Positions 8,770 to 17,334 of a stretch of DNA of 64,000 nucleotides are shown piece after piece. Within the stretch, counting starts at the first letter, position 1. Every line of letters begins with the position of its first letter. The stretch comes from Methanoculleus thermophilus (GTDB taxonomy: Archaea > Halobacteriota > Methanomicrobia > Methanomicrobiales > Methanoculleaceae), in assembly GCF_001571405.1 (NCBI RefSeq), contig NZ_BCNX01000007.1, forward strand, positions 124,001-188,000, in the 5' to 3' direction. Below the pieces are notes generated by a model. It made no database searches. It was given only the letters and a program-made list of their open reading frames with translations, and was not told where the DNA came from. The translations under genes and the position numbers were made by a program.

Positions 8770-9177
8770 TCATCCAAAGTACAGATCGCCGTCGTTGTTG
8801 ATGTAGATCTCGACGTCTTCGCGGACCTGCCGGCCCCTGAACCGCTCGGGATTCGCGTCCCGGATCCGGTTTATAAGCGAGATCGTGTCATACTTGACCT
8901 TCACACCCACCTTCTCGGCCTCAGCATAGATGATCTCAGGGACTTTGAGGAGATCGAGGCCCTTCTGGAGCGTACAGAGGTGCGTGGCGTCGAGGGTGTA
9001 GAGGAACTCAAGCGTCTCACGTGCACGCGCGATATTCTCAAGCGCGGCTTTCTCGATGGTGCAGACGTTTGCCTTTGAGGTATGAATAATCTCTGCAATC
9101 TGTTGTTGGGTCAACCCTTTCTTCCGGTAGCGCAACACTTCTTTCTGGCGATCGGTAAGCAGACCTTGTTTCATCAC
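8770..9177 (-). CDS. Tfx family DNA-binding transcriptional regulator
   Basis: A 135-residue protein with an N-terminal helix-turn-helix (LTDRQKEVLRYRKKGLTQQQ, about residues 6-25, then IAEIIHTSKANVCTIEKAA) and the C-terminal domain of the archaeal Tfx family. The founding member in Methanothermobacter binds the promoter of the molybdenum formylmethanofuran dehydrogenase operon. It is transcribed away from mtd, so the 130-base gap may be a shared control region. Either of the first two Met codons could be the start. The target here is not known. Confidence 0.88.
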   Translation of the reverse strand: MMKQGLLTDRQKEVLRYRKKGLTQQQIAEIIHTSKANVCTIEKAALENIARARETLEFLYTLDATHLCTLQKGLDLLKVPEIIYAEAEKVGVKVKYDTISLINRIRDANPERFRGRQVREDVEIYINNDGDLYFG

Positions 9178-9212
9178 CTATATATTGATCATCTAAATTT
9201 AAACACTTTCCT

Positions 9213-9225
9213 TTAACTTAGTTAA
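9213..9225. promoter_or_regulatory. Palindrome in the Tfx-mtd intergenic region
   Basis: TTAACT-T-AGTTAA is a perfect 6-base inverted repeat around one central base. It lies between the divergent Tfx and mtd starts and about 35 bases from each putative TATA element, the position expected of an operator. Binding by Tfx is inference only. Confidence 0.4.
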
Positions 9226-9257
9226 GGACGGACCAGACATACGGGCAATTTCAAAAC

Positions 9258-9266
9258 GTTTATATG
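9258..9266 (+). promoter_or_regulatory. TATA box of mtd
   Basis: GTTTATATG lies 49-57 bases before the mtd GTG start and predicts transcription starting near 9290. It is preceded by A-rich sequence (TCAAAAC) like an archaeal BRE. Confidence 0.6.
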
Positions 9267-9314
9267 AGAACTTGGCGATACTATCGTGTTCTCAAATTTT
9301 GAGAGGTGTATAAA

Positions 9315-10157
9315 GTGGTAGTTAAAGTAGGAATCGCAAAACTGGGGAATATCGCCAGTGGTGTAATGGCTGAGCTTCTTCTTGATGAGCGTGCCGACCG
9401 TGAGGATATGATCACTTTCATGGCGACCTCCGGTACGAAACTGCAGCCCGAGGATATCGACCGCGTCGTCAGCAATATGAAGGCATGGGGCCCGGACTTC
9501 TGTATCGTCGTCTCCCCGAACGGCATCCTCCCCGGACCCACCCAGGCCCGTGAGGCCCTTGCAGCAGCCGGAATCCCCTGCATCGTCATCACCGACGACG
9601 TCACCTCCAAGAAGGAGCAGTTCGAGGCACTCAAGGCGAGCAACTTCGGCTACATCATCATGAAGGCCGACTCCATGATCGGCGCCCGCCGTGAGTTCCT
9701 CGACCCCATTGAGATGGCGGACTACAACGGAAACCTCATCAAGGTCCTCTCCGTCACCGGCGCGTTCCGCAAGCTGCAGATGGAGCTCGACAAGGTGATC
9801 GACCAGGTGAAGGCCGGCAAGAAGGGTGCGGACCTCGTGCTCCCGAAGGTCGTCATGACCTCCGACAAGGCGGTCGAGGGCGAGTTCACCAACCCCTACG
9901 CGCTCGCGAAGGCACGTGCCGCCTACGAGATCGCCCAGTCTGTTGCAGGCGTCAACGTCAAGGGCTGCTTCATGACGAAGGAGTGGGAGAAGTACATCCC
10001 GATCGTCTCAAGCGCTCACGAGATGATGCGCCAGGCCATGCTCCTCTGCGAGGAGGCACGCGAGCTCGAAAAGGGCATGGATGGAGTCATCCGCAAGCCG
10101 CACAAGAAGACCGGCGAGATCGTCTCAAAGACCGCGCTCATCAGCAAGCCCGAGTAA
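9315..10157 (+). CDS. mtd: F420-dependent methylenetetrahydromethanopterin dehydrogenase
   Basis: Catalyses reversible reduction of methenyl- to methylene-tetrahydromethanopterin with reduced F420, a central step of CO2 methanogenesis in the cytoplasm. The 280-residue product begins [20 protein letters not shown] and contains family segments [20 protein letters not shown] and [21 protein letters not shown] chose the GTG at 9315: GAGGTG at 9302-9307 is a good ribosome binding site about 7 bases before it, and known Mtd proteins start at this residue. An upstream in-frame GTG at 9306 overlaps that site. mer, the next pathway enzyme, lies 3 kb away on the other strand. Confidence 0.97.
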   Translation: MVVKVGIAKLGNIASGVMAELLLDERADREDMITFMATSGTKLQPEDIDRVVSNMKAWGPDFCIVVSPNGILPGPTQAREALAAAGIPCIVITDDVTSKKEQFEALKASNFGYIIMKADSMIGARREFLDPIEMADYNGNLIKVLSVTGAFRKLQMELDKVIDQVKAGKKGADLVLPKVVMTSDKAVEGEFTNPYALAKARAAYEIAQSVAGVNVKGCFMTKEWEKYIPIVSSAHEMMRQAMLLCEEARELEKGMDGVIRKPHKKTGEIVSKTALISKPE

Positions 10158-10172
10158 CCTCGACACCACTTC

Positions 10173-10178
10173 TTTTTT
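10173..10178 (+). terminator. Oligo-T terminator of mtd
   Basis: TTTTTT shortly after the mtd stop codon; archaeal RNA polymerase stops at such tracts. There is no strong preceding stem. Confidence 0.5.
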
Positions 10179-10401
10179 CGAGTTTGTAGATTGTCCTACC
10201 CGGTAGTGAGTAGGCCGTTTGTCTTCGTTGGCGATGAAGTGACGTGTGGGTTCCCGAGACCCATCTCTAGGCGAGGAACGATGGTCAGACGGGCGACGGG
10301 TGGTATTTTCCTCAGTAACACTGACACGGTTTTCAAGGGGATATCGCCATCTGGGGGAGGGGCTGACGGGGAGTGCGACTGACCGGAGGTCAGGAGCTTG
10401 A

Positions 10402-10479
10402 GAAACTCGAAGAGTTTCGAGGAACGAAGGGCGAAACGCCCTGAGTTCGAGCACCGTTAGGTGCGAAGGGGCGAGCCCC
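10402..10479. repeat. Four consecutive short hairpins
   Basis: Four stems follow one another within 78 bases: GAAACTC/GAGTTTC (10402-10418, 3-base loop), AGGGCG/CGCCCT (10428-10442, loop AAA), GCACC/GGTGC (10451-10464, loop GTTA) and GGGG/CCCC (10468-10479, loop CGAG). Joining sequences are short. All arms are perfect. Such density is unlikely by chance in non-coding DNA; the element may be a structured RNA or a dispersed intergenic repeat. It cannot be checked for other copies within this window beyond saying that I saw none. Confidence 0.6.
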
Positions 10480-10607
10480 CCTCCCCTGTCCCCACCCCCC
10501 ATGGTGATAGTCCCACGGTCCACTGCATGGGGATATTCCCCGCTCGGGTCACCCGGTTTGCCGCACAGTAAAGGCCTTCGGCCTTCTCAAAATCTGGTTC
10601 TAACCAC

Positions 10608-12029
10608 CTACGGCGAAAAGATCATCATCCGCTCTTCGGTCATCTCCTCGATCGCGTACTTCGGCCCCTCCCGCCCGATGCCCGAGCCCCTGACCCCGCC
10701 ATAGGGGGCGTGATCCATCCGGAACGTCGAGACGTCGTTGACCACCAGGCCGCCGACCCGGAGTTCCGCGAACGCCTGCGCAATCCTTCGGGAATCGTGG
10801 GTGAAGATGCCCGCCTGCAGCCCGTACTCGGAGTCGTTCGCGAGCGCGAGCGCCTCCTCGAAGGTCTCGTAGGGGGTGACCGTCACCACCGGGGCGAAGA
10901 CCTCGGTCCGGTTCACTGCCATATCCGGCGTCGTCTCGACGAGAACTGTCGGCTCAAAGAGCGGACCGTCGCGGGTTCCTCCGGCAAGCACCTTCGCGCC
11001 GCCTGCGATGGCGTCCTCCACCTTTGCAAACGCTGTCTCCGCGGCAGACTCCGAGATCATCGGACCCACATCGGTCTTTAGTTCGCGTGGATCGCCGACG
11101 GTAAGGGCACGAGTCCGTTCGACAAGCAGCCCGAGCGCCTCCTCGTAAATCGGCTGATGGAGGTAGACCCGCTGCACCGAGATGCAGGCCTGGCCGGCGT
11201 TCGAGAACCCGCCGGCAACGATGCGATCGACCGCAAAGGGGATATCGGCATCCTCATGAACGATCACGGCCGCGTTTCCGCCGAGTTCCAGACCGACGCG
11301 TTTTCTGCCAGCAATCGACCGGAGGTGCCATCCGACGGCCGAACTCCCGGTGAAACTCACACAGGCGATCCGGTCGTCCCGTACCATCCGCTCCGCAAGA
11401 TCGGTGCGGCAGGGGACGACGCTGAGCGCTTCCGCCGGAAACCCGGCCTCAAGCGCCATCTCGCCGAGCATCAGCGAAGAGATCGGGGTGGCCGACGCGG
11501 GTTTGAGGATAACGGAGTTTCCGGCGGCGATGGCCGGCCCCAGTTTGTGGCAGGCAAGGTTGAGCGGGAAGTTGAACGGCGTGATCGCGAGCACCGGGCC
11601 GAGCGGGAACCGGCGGAGGCAGCCTATCCGCCCTTCCCCGGCCACATTCCAGTCGAGAGGAAGGATCGTGCCGTCGATCCGGCGCGCCTCCTCGGCGGAG
11701 ACCTCGATCGTCTCCTGCGCACGCACGACCTCGCTCTCGGCAAGGGCACGGGTCTTTCCCGCTTCGAGCACGATCGTGCGGGCAAGGTCTGCGGCCCGTT
11801 CCCGGATGAGATCGGCAAGCGCGTAGAGGATCTCCGAGCGGCGGTGTGCGGGAAGGCGCCGCGTGACGGAGAACCCGCGTTCGGCAGAACAGAGAGCGTC
11901 CTCGATATCCTCGCTCCCGGCAAGGCAGACCCGACCGGCGACCTCCCCGGTGTACGGGAACCGAACATCCAGGATATCGTTGTTCGTTCGCCATTCTCCG
12001 CCGATCAGGAATCCGCGTGGCTCTATCAT
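10608..12029 (-). CDS. Aldehyde dehydrogenase (lactaldehyde/GAPN-like)
   Basis: NAD(P)-dependent aldehyde dehydrogenase of 473 residues. Visible active-site features: PFNFP with Asn near 153, LKPAS with Lys 176, FTGSS near 227, ELGGN with Glu 248, and GQACIS with the catalytic Cys 282. The closest archaeal family I recognise is the lactaldehyde dehydrogenase linked to F420 synthesis in Methanocaldococcus (CofA); non-phosphorylating glyceraldehyde-3-phosphate dehydrogenases are related. Substrate is not decidable from sequence. It ends toward mtd and has its promoter in the short gap before the GalT-like gene. Confidence 0.85.
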   Translation of the reverse strand: MIEPRGFLIGGEWRTNNDILDVRFPYTGEVAGRVCLAGSEDIEDALCSAERGFSVTRRLPAHRRSEILYALADLIRERAADLARTIVLEAGKTRALAESEVVRAQETIEVSAEEARRIDGTILPLDWNVAGEGRIGCLRRFPLGPVLAITPFNFPLNLACHKLGPAIAAGNSVILKPASATPISSLMLGEMALEAGFPAEALSVVPCRTDLAERMVRDDRIACVSFTGSSAVGWHLRSIAGRKRVGLELGGNAAVIVHEDADIPFAVDRIVAGGFSNAGQACISVQRVYLHQPIYEEALGLLVERTRALTVGDPRELKTDVGPMISESAAETAFAKVEDAIAGGAKVLAGGTRDGPLFEPTVLVETTPDMAVNRTEVFAPVVTVTPYETFEEALALANDSEYGLQAGIFTHDSRRIAQAFAELRVGGLVVNDVSTFRMDHAPYGGVRGSGIGREGPKYAIEEMTEERMMIFSP

Positions 12030-12055
12030 AGAAAAAGAGTTGGTAGGCCCCGGAA

Positions 12056-12985
12056 TTAACTTTTCTCACGGAAGAGTGCGCCGAGGTCTTCCGGGAGCGT
12101 CAGGATGACCGGCTCCAGGTGCAGTCGCTCCATGAACGCCGAGTCGCACATGGAGAGACTGTTGGGATTCAACCGTGCTATGAGGGAGCAGAATGCACGG
12201 TGACCACAGCCCGCAGTTCCCGGGGCGTCAAAGAAGATCGAGGCATTGAAGGCGTATGTGCCAAGGTCCCGGTAGAACTCAATGATGCGGATGATCCCGC
12301 GAGCCAACGGCTCTATGTAGGGCTCAAATTCATCAAGCGTCGATATCGGAAGAATTCCGCGTATCTCCCGCTCACCGAGGGGAACCGGGTTTGCAGACCA
12401 GAAGATCTCATCTTCAAAGAGGAACCGCTCGGAGCAGCGCTCGCGATCCACCAGATCGTCCCAGTAGAGGTGACCATGGTCGACAAGGTAGCGGCGCCCG
12501 GCAGAGAGGTAAAGATCCACAAGCCGGGTAGGCTCTGCATCGACGATACCCTGCAGGTGCGGGTGGACGATGCTCGCCCCGGCCGAAGGGAGGTAGTTCC
12601 AGTTTATGCTCGCGTAACCCGGAGACCGGATCATGGCCTGTGTCGTGCCGGATATAGCGTCGGCAAGGTGCCTTGCGCTAAGGCGGCCCGGCTCATGTTC
12701 GGTGGTGATTACGGTGACGACATGATGCTTGGCGAAAGGATAGAGGTTCGGGAACGTCACGCTCTCTCCGCAGTGGAGACGGCTCCCGTCCCCAAACGTC
12801 GGGGTGGAGGCGTTTATGGCGTCGGAGCAGAACGGACAACGTTCGCGCGAATCGGGCAGAGCAGGAGCGGAATCGATCTGCCGCTCTATCCGGACGGGAC
12901 TGATCCTGCACCGGATACCGGTGAGGGACTCCCGGCGGTACTGAAGAATACCTCGTTCCGTCCGGATCTCATGAGTGGTGAACAT
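12056..12985 (-). CDS. Galactose-1-phosphate uridylyltransferase-like protein
   Basis: HIT-superfamily nucleotidyltransferase of 309 residues. It has a zinc-type CPFC pair (residues 50-53) and the HPHLQ active-site triad region (141-145) preceded by SAGAS, as in GalT (HPHxQ). A middle region, FPNLYPFAKHHVVTVITTEH, matches the second strand set of that fold. The start at 12985 (MFTTHEIRTERG) has a GGAG about 10 bases upstream; a longer frame opens further upstream but lacks support. Sugar substrate is uncertain; ADP/ATP phosphorylases are an alternative. It is the likely upstream neighbour of the aldehyde dehydrogenase in one transcript. Confidence 0.8.
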   Translation of the reverse strand: MFTTHEIRTERGILQYRRESLTGIRCRISPVRIERQIDSAPALPDSRERCPFCSDAINASTPTFGDGSRLHCGESVTFPNLYPFAKHHVVTVITTEHEPGRLSARHLADAISGTTQAMIRSPGYASINWNYLPSAGASIVHPHLQGIVDAEPTRLVDLYLSAGRRYLVDHGHLYWDDLVDRERCSERFLFEDEIFWSANPVPLGEREIRGILPISTLDEFEPYIEPLARGIIRIIEFYRDLGTYAFNASIFFDAPGTAGCGHRAFCSLIARLNPNSLSMCDSAFMERLHLEPVILTLPEDLGALFREKS

Positions 12986-13136
12986 GACCCTTTGTACTCC
13001 AGTTAGCGCGCCAATTGTATAAAACCCTGACAGGGGCGTGGTTGAGAGAGAAGAAAGGTCCCTATACCGGCAGGAGCGGCGGAGCAAACTCCTCTGCAGA
13101 GTGGCCGGGGAAAAAAGTGATGAGTGTTTTTCGGTC

Positions 13137-14129
13137 TTAGATGATGTACTTGCCGAGCAGGCGGATGGAGTTGGTCATGTCGGGGCCGAGCGGCGAGCCG
13201 AAGATGATCTGGGTAACTCCAGCCTTGGCAAGGTCCTCACACTTCTGCTTGACCGTGTCGGGGGTGCCGGCGATGGTGAAGGCATCGATCTCAGCGTCTC
13301 CGACGAGTCCGCCGACGGCCTTGAAGTCGAAGCGTGCGAGCGCATCCTTGATCTTCGCGACGTTGTTCATGTCAAGGTTGTGGCGCTCGAGGATCGCGGG
13401 CGGGGAGCCTGCGGCGATGAACGCGGCTACGATCTTTGCGGCGTTCCGGGCCTTCTTCTCGTCTTTGTCGATGGACATGGCGGTGTAGGCGCCGACGTCG
13501 AAGTTCTTCTTGCCGGCCTTCTCCATCGCTGCCTTGATGATCGGGATAGCGGCATCGAAGTCCTTGGGGTTGGACGCATTGATCAGGGCGCCGTCACCGA
13601 TCGTACCGGCGAGTTCGAGGACCTTGGGGCCCTGGGCACCGATGTAGATGGGAATACCCTTCTTGCCGGGCAGGGTGACACCGGTCAGCTTGGCACCGTC
13701 GTAGTCGAAGAACTCCATGTTGCCGGTCTTCTTGACCTCTTCGCCAGAGAGGAGCTTGCGAATCTGGGTGACACCCTCAGTCAGGCGGGCGACGGGCTTG
13801 ACGGGGTCGATGGCGAGCTTGGGAAGGGTCGAGAGGTCGCCGGGCCCGATACCGAGGACGGCACGTCCGTCGGAGATCTCGTTTAAGGTAGCCATGAATG
13901 AGGCAATGGCCGCGGGGGTGTCGGTGAACGTGTTCATGATTCCCGGTCCCATCTTGATCGTGTCAGTGTTTGCCGCGATCATGGCGAGGGTCGGGTATGC
14001 GTGGCGGTTGTTGTAGTGGTTGGTGATCCAAACGTAGTCGATATCCTTCGACTCTGCAAGCTTGGTGTAGTTCACCACCTGCTTAACATTGATTGCTCCG
14101 GGCACAAATTCAATTCCATATGTAGTCAA
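13137..14129 (-). CDS. mer: F420-dependent methylenetetrahydromethanopterin reductase
   Basis: Reduces methylene- to methyl-tetrahydromethanopterin with reduced F420, the step after Mtd. The 330-residue product is a luciferase-like TIM barrel: TTYGIEFVPGAINVK at the start, VWITNHYNNRHAYPTLAMIA, GRAVLGIGPGDLSTLPKLAI, and PIYIGAQGPKVLELAG. I chose the TTG at 14129 because GAGGTG lies 7-8 bases upstream and family members start at this residue; an ATG five codons earlier overlaps the binding site. The gene sits alone with its own promoter. Confidence 0.96.
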   Translation of the reverse strand: MTTYGIEFVPGAINVKQVVNYTKLAESKDIDYVWITNHYNNRHAYPTLAMIAANTDTIKMGPGIMNTFTDTPAAIASFMATLNEISDGRAVLGIGPGDLSTLPKLAIDPVKPVARLTEGVTQIRKLLSGEEVKKTGNMEFFDYDGAKLTGVTLPGKKGIPIYIGAQGPKVLELAGTIGDGALINASNPKDFDAAIPIIKAAMEKAGKKNFDVGAYTAMSIDKDEKKARNAAKIVAAFIAAGSPPAILERHNLDMNNVAKIKDALARFDFKAVGGLVGDAEIDAFTIAGTPDTVKQKCEDLAKAGVTQIIFGSPLGPDMTNSIRLLGKYII

Positions 14130-14152
14130 GGCTATACACCTCATTGAGTAGT

Positions 14153-14205
14153 TACGTGCAGAGAGTTATATACATTACCATTTTGTGCTCACTAAACGGC
14201 ACGTA
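14153..14205 (-). promoter_or_regulatory. mer promoter with flanking inverted repeat
   Basis: TTATATAC at 14166-14173 is a TATA box for the minus strand; transcription would begin close to the mer start codon, giving a very short leader. It is flanked by TACGTGC (14153-14159) and GCACGTA (14199-14205), a perfect 7-base inverted repeat that may bind a regulator. Confidence 0.45.
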
Positions 14206-14313
14206 CCGCACAGATAGTGCAAAAAGGAGTGGTGTAACGTGTTCTCCAGGGCATTCGCGATATCTCCTCCCTTACCCGGCAGAAGGATCCAGCCGGGCAA
14301 AGACAAACCGGAA

Positions 14314-14328
14314 TTTTTAAATATATTC
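14314..14328 (+). promoter_or_regulatory. TATA element upstream of the tubulin-like gene
   Basis: TTTTTAAATATATTC is a strong AT-rich TATA candidate on the plus strand. It would leave a leader of about 145 bases before the ATG at 14490. The remainder of the 360-base gap between mer and this gene shows nothing else I recognise. Confidence 0.45.
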
Positions 14329-14489
14329 TATTTTATGAACAGGTTCCTTCCTGCACATTCGGGGACGTACAGAAATGTATATCTTCGCCCGCCCACATAT
14401 TCATCAGTAGTTTGAGGAGATATGCGCGCTCATCTCCGCATGAAGAGGCATTCCGGGCATGCAATGGTTCAGGATAGGGGGTAGATGAT

Positions 14490-16382
14490 ATGCGAGTGCT
14501 GGCGATTGGGCTCGGTGGAGCCGGGTCACGGGTTGTAGATAGTCTCTACGACCATGACCGACGGAGCAAGGTCTACTGCATGAATGCAGCAGCAATTGAT
14601 ATCGACCCGAATGCTCTTGTTCAACTTCGCCACCTTCCAGAATCCGCGAGGATCTTCTTCCCGCAGATCGATCTCGTGAAACCCGACGATATCACGTATG
14701 CGATCGATATCGAAGAGGTGATGAACCGCATCCAGAGTCTGGATACTATAGAGATCGATGCTATTCTCATCTGTTGCGGGCTTGGGGGCAGTATCATCGA
14801 TATTGCTCCGCTCATCATCGACAGACTCCGCAAGTCGTACGTGGAGCCGATATTTGCACTTGCCATCCTCCCATGCTTAAATGAGGGAAAACGAGTCTCG
14901 GCCAAAGCCGCTGACGACCTGGATCAGCTCAGGGACCTCGTCGATGCCGTCATCCTCTTCGACAACCAGACCTGGTCGGAGAAGATCAAGGCGGCCGCAG
15001 CTGCTGAGAGGGAGAATACGGGCATCATGGATCAACTGCGCCGGAATCCGCTCCCTCTGATCTCCAACCCAAGGGAACACTACAGCATGCTCAACGAGCG
15101 CATTGCCCGCCAGATCGGCCTCCTCCTCCGCGCCGGGGAGTTCAATGAGTCCGGGCTCGACGTTGCCGAAGTTGTCCTGGATGCCGGGGAGGTCCTCAAC
15201 ACCTTAAAAGGGGGCGGCTTCGTCGCGGTCGGCTACGCCACCGAGCGTCTGCCGGCCGCGTGGCTGGACTTCCTTCGCCGAAGGCAGTCTTTGAAGTACT
15301 TTATCCAGGGCTCGCAGGAGAAAGCCGCCCGGATCGTCTCGCTCGCAAAGAAAGCGGTCTACGAGGAGGTATCGATCCCCTGCGACCTAACCAGCGCCAA
15401 CAAGGCTCTGGTCCTGATTGCCGGCCCCTCTGCCGAACTCTCGATGAAAGGGTTTCAGACAGTCAGAAAGTGGATTGACCGAAGCATTGCCGGCCTTGAG
15501 ATGCGATCCGGTGATTATCCAGTAAAAAACACTTCGTTCGTCGGTATCATCATTGTGCTGTCGGGGCTGCTCAACGTACCTCGCGTCGAGGAACTCAAGG
15601 AGATCCGGGAGGAGTATCGTCTTGAACTCGAGGAAGAGCAGCTGAGAGCCGAAGAGGAGAAGCGACTCCGCGAAGAGGAAGCAGCCAGGGCATCGGATGC
15701 CGCCTTGGGAGAGGATGAACTGTATATCGCTTCGCCTCTCGAGTCGGCGTATCTGGAGGAGAGTGGTTACGTGGCGGGATCATCGATACCCGAGAAGGAT
15801 GAGATGATTGCCCTGCCGGGCAGCGGTCAGGGCAATGTGAGGAGGAGCGACGATACCATCGAGATGCTTCCGAGAGCCGAGAAGAAATCAGACGATGGCG
15901 CTATCATTCTCCCTCCTAAGCAGGGCGGAAGAGAGATTGACCTCACCGCGTCCGCCTCGGTCACGTCATCTGTGCCTGCACCAAAGAACTCTATCTTCGA
16001 TCCCAAGGGGATCAGCATCGAGAAGGCCGTGCCGAAAGATGATGCAACACTCTACACCGCATCCATACAACCGGTTCAGCGTCCGAAGGACGAGGCCTTT
16101 TCCGGTACCAGGGCCACGCTGGATCGTGGGGTACAGCGGCCGAGCGATAAGACCTTTGATGAACATAACCTGCGCATGCGAGGTCTGTCTCCCGCGCCGA
16201 AGGATACCCTGCTGGACCAGTCCGGCCTGCGTCTCGGCCGCCCGAATACTCAACCAAAGGAGCTTGACCCATCCCGCGGGCGACTCCAGGTGATCGACCC
16301 GGCCGCCCAATCGAAGAGCCGGAGAGAGAGTGAGAAGAAGCCAGATGATGAGCCCGGTGACGGCGGGATCACCTGGATGTAG
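14490..16382 (+). CDS. Tubulin/FtsZ-like protein with C-terminal repeat tail
   Basis: A 630-residue protein with a tubulin/FtsZ-type N-terminal half: a Rossmann glycine motif IGLGGAGSRVVDSLY (6-20), a signature-loop position ICCGLGGSI (94-102), and a T7-like segment GLDVAEVV followed by LKGGGFVAVGYA, matching the FtsZ NVDFADV...GTGVA layout. The signature loop departs from GGGTG(S/T)G, and the T7 Asn is missing. About 370-405 is a highly charged Glu/Arg helix. Residues 498-607 hold six imperfect 17-19 residue repeats starting PK(D/N), PKDE or PSDK. It is not a cell-division FtsZ; a non-canonical archaeal FtsZ-like family is the best fit. It has a good GGGGG binding site and converges with nrpR, overlapping it by 14 bases. 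Confidence 0.75.
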   Translation: MRVLAIGLGGAGSRVVDSLYDHDRRSKVYCMNAAAIDIDPNALVQLRHLPESARIFFPQIDLVKPDDITYAIDIEEVMNRIQSLDTIEIDAILICCGLGGSIIDIAPLIIDRLRKSYVEPIFALAILPCLNEGKRVSAKAADDLDQLRDLVDAVILFDNQTWSEKIKAAAAAERENTGIMDQLRRNPLPLISNPREHYSMLNERIARQIGLLLRAGEFNESGLDVAEVVLDAGEVLNTLKGGGFVAVGYATERLPAAWLDFLRRRQSLKYFIQGSQEKAARIVSLAKKAVYEEVSIPCDLTSANKALVLIAGPSAELSMKGFQTVRKWIDRSIAGLEMRSGDYPVKNTSFVGIIIVLSGLLNVPRVEELKEIREEYRLELEEEQLRAEEEKRLREEEAARASDAALGEDELYIASPLESAYLEESGYVAGSSIPEKDEMIALPGSGQGNVRRSDDTIEMLPRAEKKSDDGAIILPPKQGGREIDLTASASVTSSVPAPKNSIFDPKGISIEKAVPKDDATLYTASIQPVQRPKDEAFSGTRATLDRGVQRPSDKTFDEHNLRMRGLSPAPKDTLLDQSGLRLGRPNTQPKELDPSRGRLQVIDPAAQSKSRRESEKKPDDEPGDGGITWM

Positions 16383-17334
16383 TATCCATCATCCGTTCGA
16401 ACGGTATGGTCCCGGCGCCGATCTCCGTCCTGACGGTGTAGCCCTTCTCGATTGCGTTGCCTATCATGTTCATGCCGCTGAACGAGACGATGGATAGGCG
16501 ATAGGGGTGTTTGGGAAGGTTGTACTCCCCAACCCCTCCCCCGGCGGGGAAGGTGAACCCATACTCTTCCATCCGACCGATAGCCGCCTCTATGCGGTTT
16601 CGTGCAGCCTCAGGGACTGCACGAATATTGGCGAGCCCTACACCGGATCCGGTCGTCACAAGCCGATTGATCGAGGTGAGGCCTGCGGATATAAAGAGGT
16701 GGAGGGGATCGACCGAGGTCCCCCGATATCCGATGAGATCGAGGAATCCGGCGGAGCCGTCTTTGTCGATGGCGATCCTGCCGGCATACTCAAGCCTCGT
16801 CGGGATGCCCATCTTCTGAAGGATGCCGTCCAGGGTAACGCTGCAGGCGGTCATGATCCCTGTATATCCCTCAGGTACGCGAGGGTCGGAGTCGACGATG
16901 CGGTAAGCGTTCAGGAATCCATAGCCGGCTTTTGCCACCTCGTCGAAGGCGGCCGTGACCCCTTCAAGGTCTTCCTCGCGCACAAAGGAGAGGTTGTAGG
17001 CGATGCTCCCCGCACCGGTCTCGAGATCGAAGGTGCTCTGAAAGGCGAGTTGTTCGAGTCTTGATATGATAAAGCCGATCTGCTCGTCGACGAGCGCGCT
17101 CTCACTCTCGGCCACGCCGGCATCGGTGAGGAGGCGGCCACGATTCCCGACTTTCCTGGTGAATCCCATCTCATCGAGATACTGGAGGTAGTACTGGACG
17201 GCGCGGTCGCTCAAGACGAAACCCCGTTCGGCCATCTTCTCGCTCAATCTCTTGGCGCCCAGTGGTTCGTGCGATTCCGCAAGGATTCGCAGGATTTCAA
17301 GGTATTTCCTTTCTGAACGTATCGACGAACTCAT
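16369..17334 (-). CDS. nrpR: NrpR-like nitrogen regulator (HTH plus one NrpR domain)
   Basis: Archaeal transcription repressor family that senses 2-oxoglutarate and controls nitrogen fixation and ammonium assimilation genes. The 321-residue protein has an N-terminal winged helix (about residues 8-68: LEILRILAESHEPLGAKRLS ... RAVQYYLQYLDEMGF) and a single NrpR (DUF128) domain with ETGAGSIAYNLSFV and ITTGSGVGLANIRAVPEAAR-like segments. This is the single-domain layout found as NrpRI in Methanosarcina, which works with a separate partner not seen here. It overlaps the end of the tubulin-like gene and adjoins the dUTPase-like gene. Confidence 0.85.
   Translation of the reverse strand: MSSSIRSERKYLEILRILAESHEPLGAKRLSEKMAERGFVLSDRAVQYYLQYLDEMGFTRKVGNRGRLLTDAGVAESESALVDEQIGFIISRLEQLAFQSTFDLETGAGSIAYNLSFVREEDLEGVTAAFDEVAKAGYGFLNAYRIVDSDPRVPEGYTGIMTACSVTLDGILQKMGIPTRLEYAGRIAIDKDGSAGFLDLIGYRGTSVDPLHLFISAGLTSINRLVTTGSGVGLANIRAVPEAARNRIEAAIGRMEEYGFTFPAGGGVGEYNLPKHPYRLSIVSFSGMNMIGNAIEKGYTVRTEIGAGTIPFERMMDTTSR

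Larger units (their letters stand above)
10158..10607. other. Gene-free region between mtd and the aldehyde dehydrogenase
   Basis: A 450-base convergent gap without a credible gene. It starts with a T6 tract (10173-10178) likely to end mtd transcription. It holds the four-hairpin element listed separately, and a short stem AAGGCC-TTC-GGCCTT near 10572-10586 just past the end of the minus-strand aldehyde dehydrogenase gene that could end its message. Confidence 0.6.

Noticed and set aside
10191-10523. Open frames in the mtd downstream gap
   Set aside because: They run through the four-hairpin element and have unusual composition; no support for translation.
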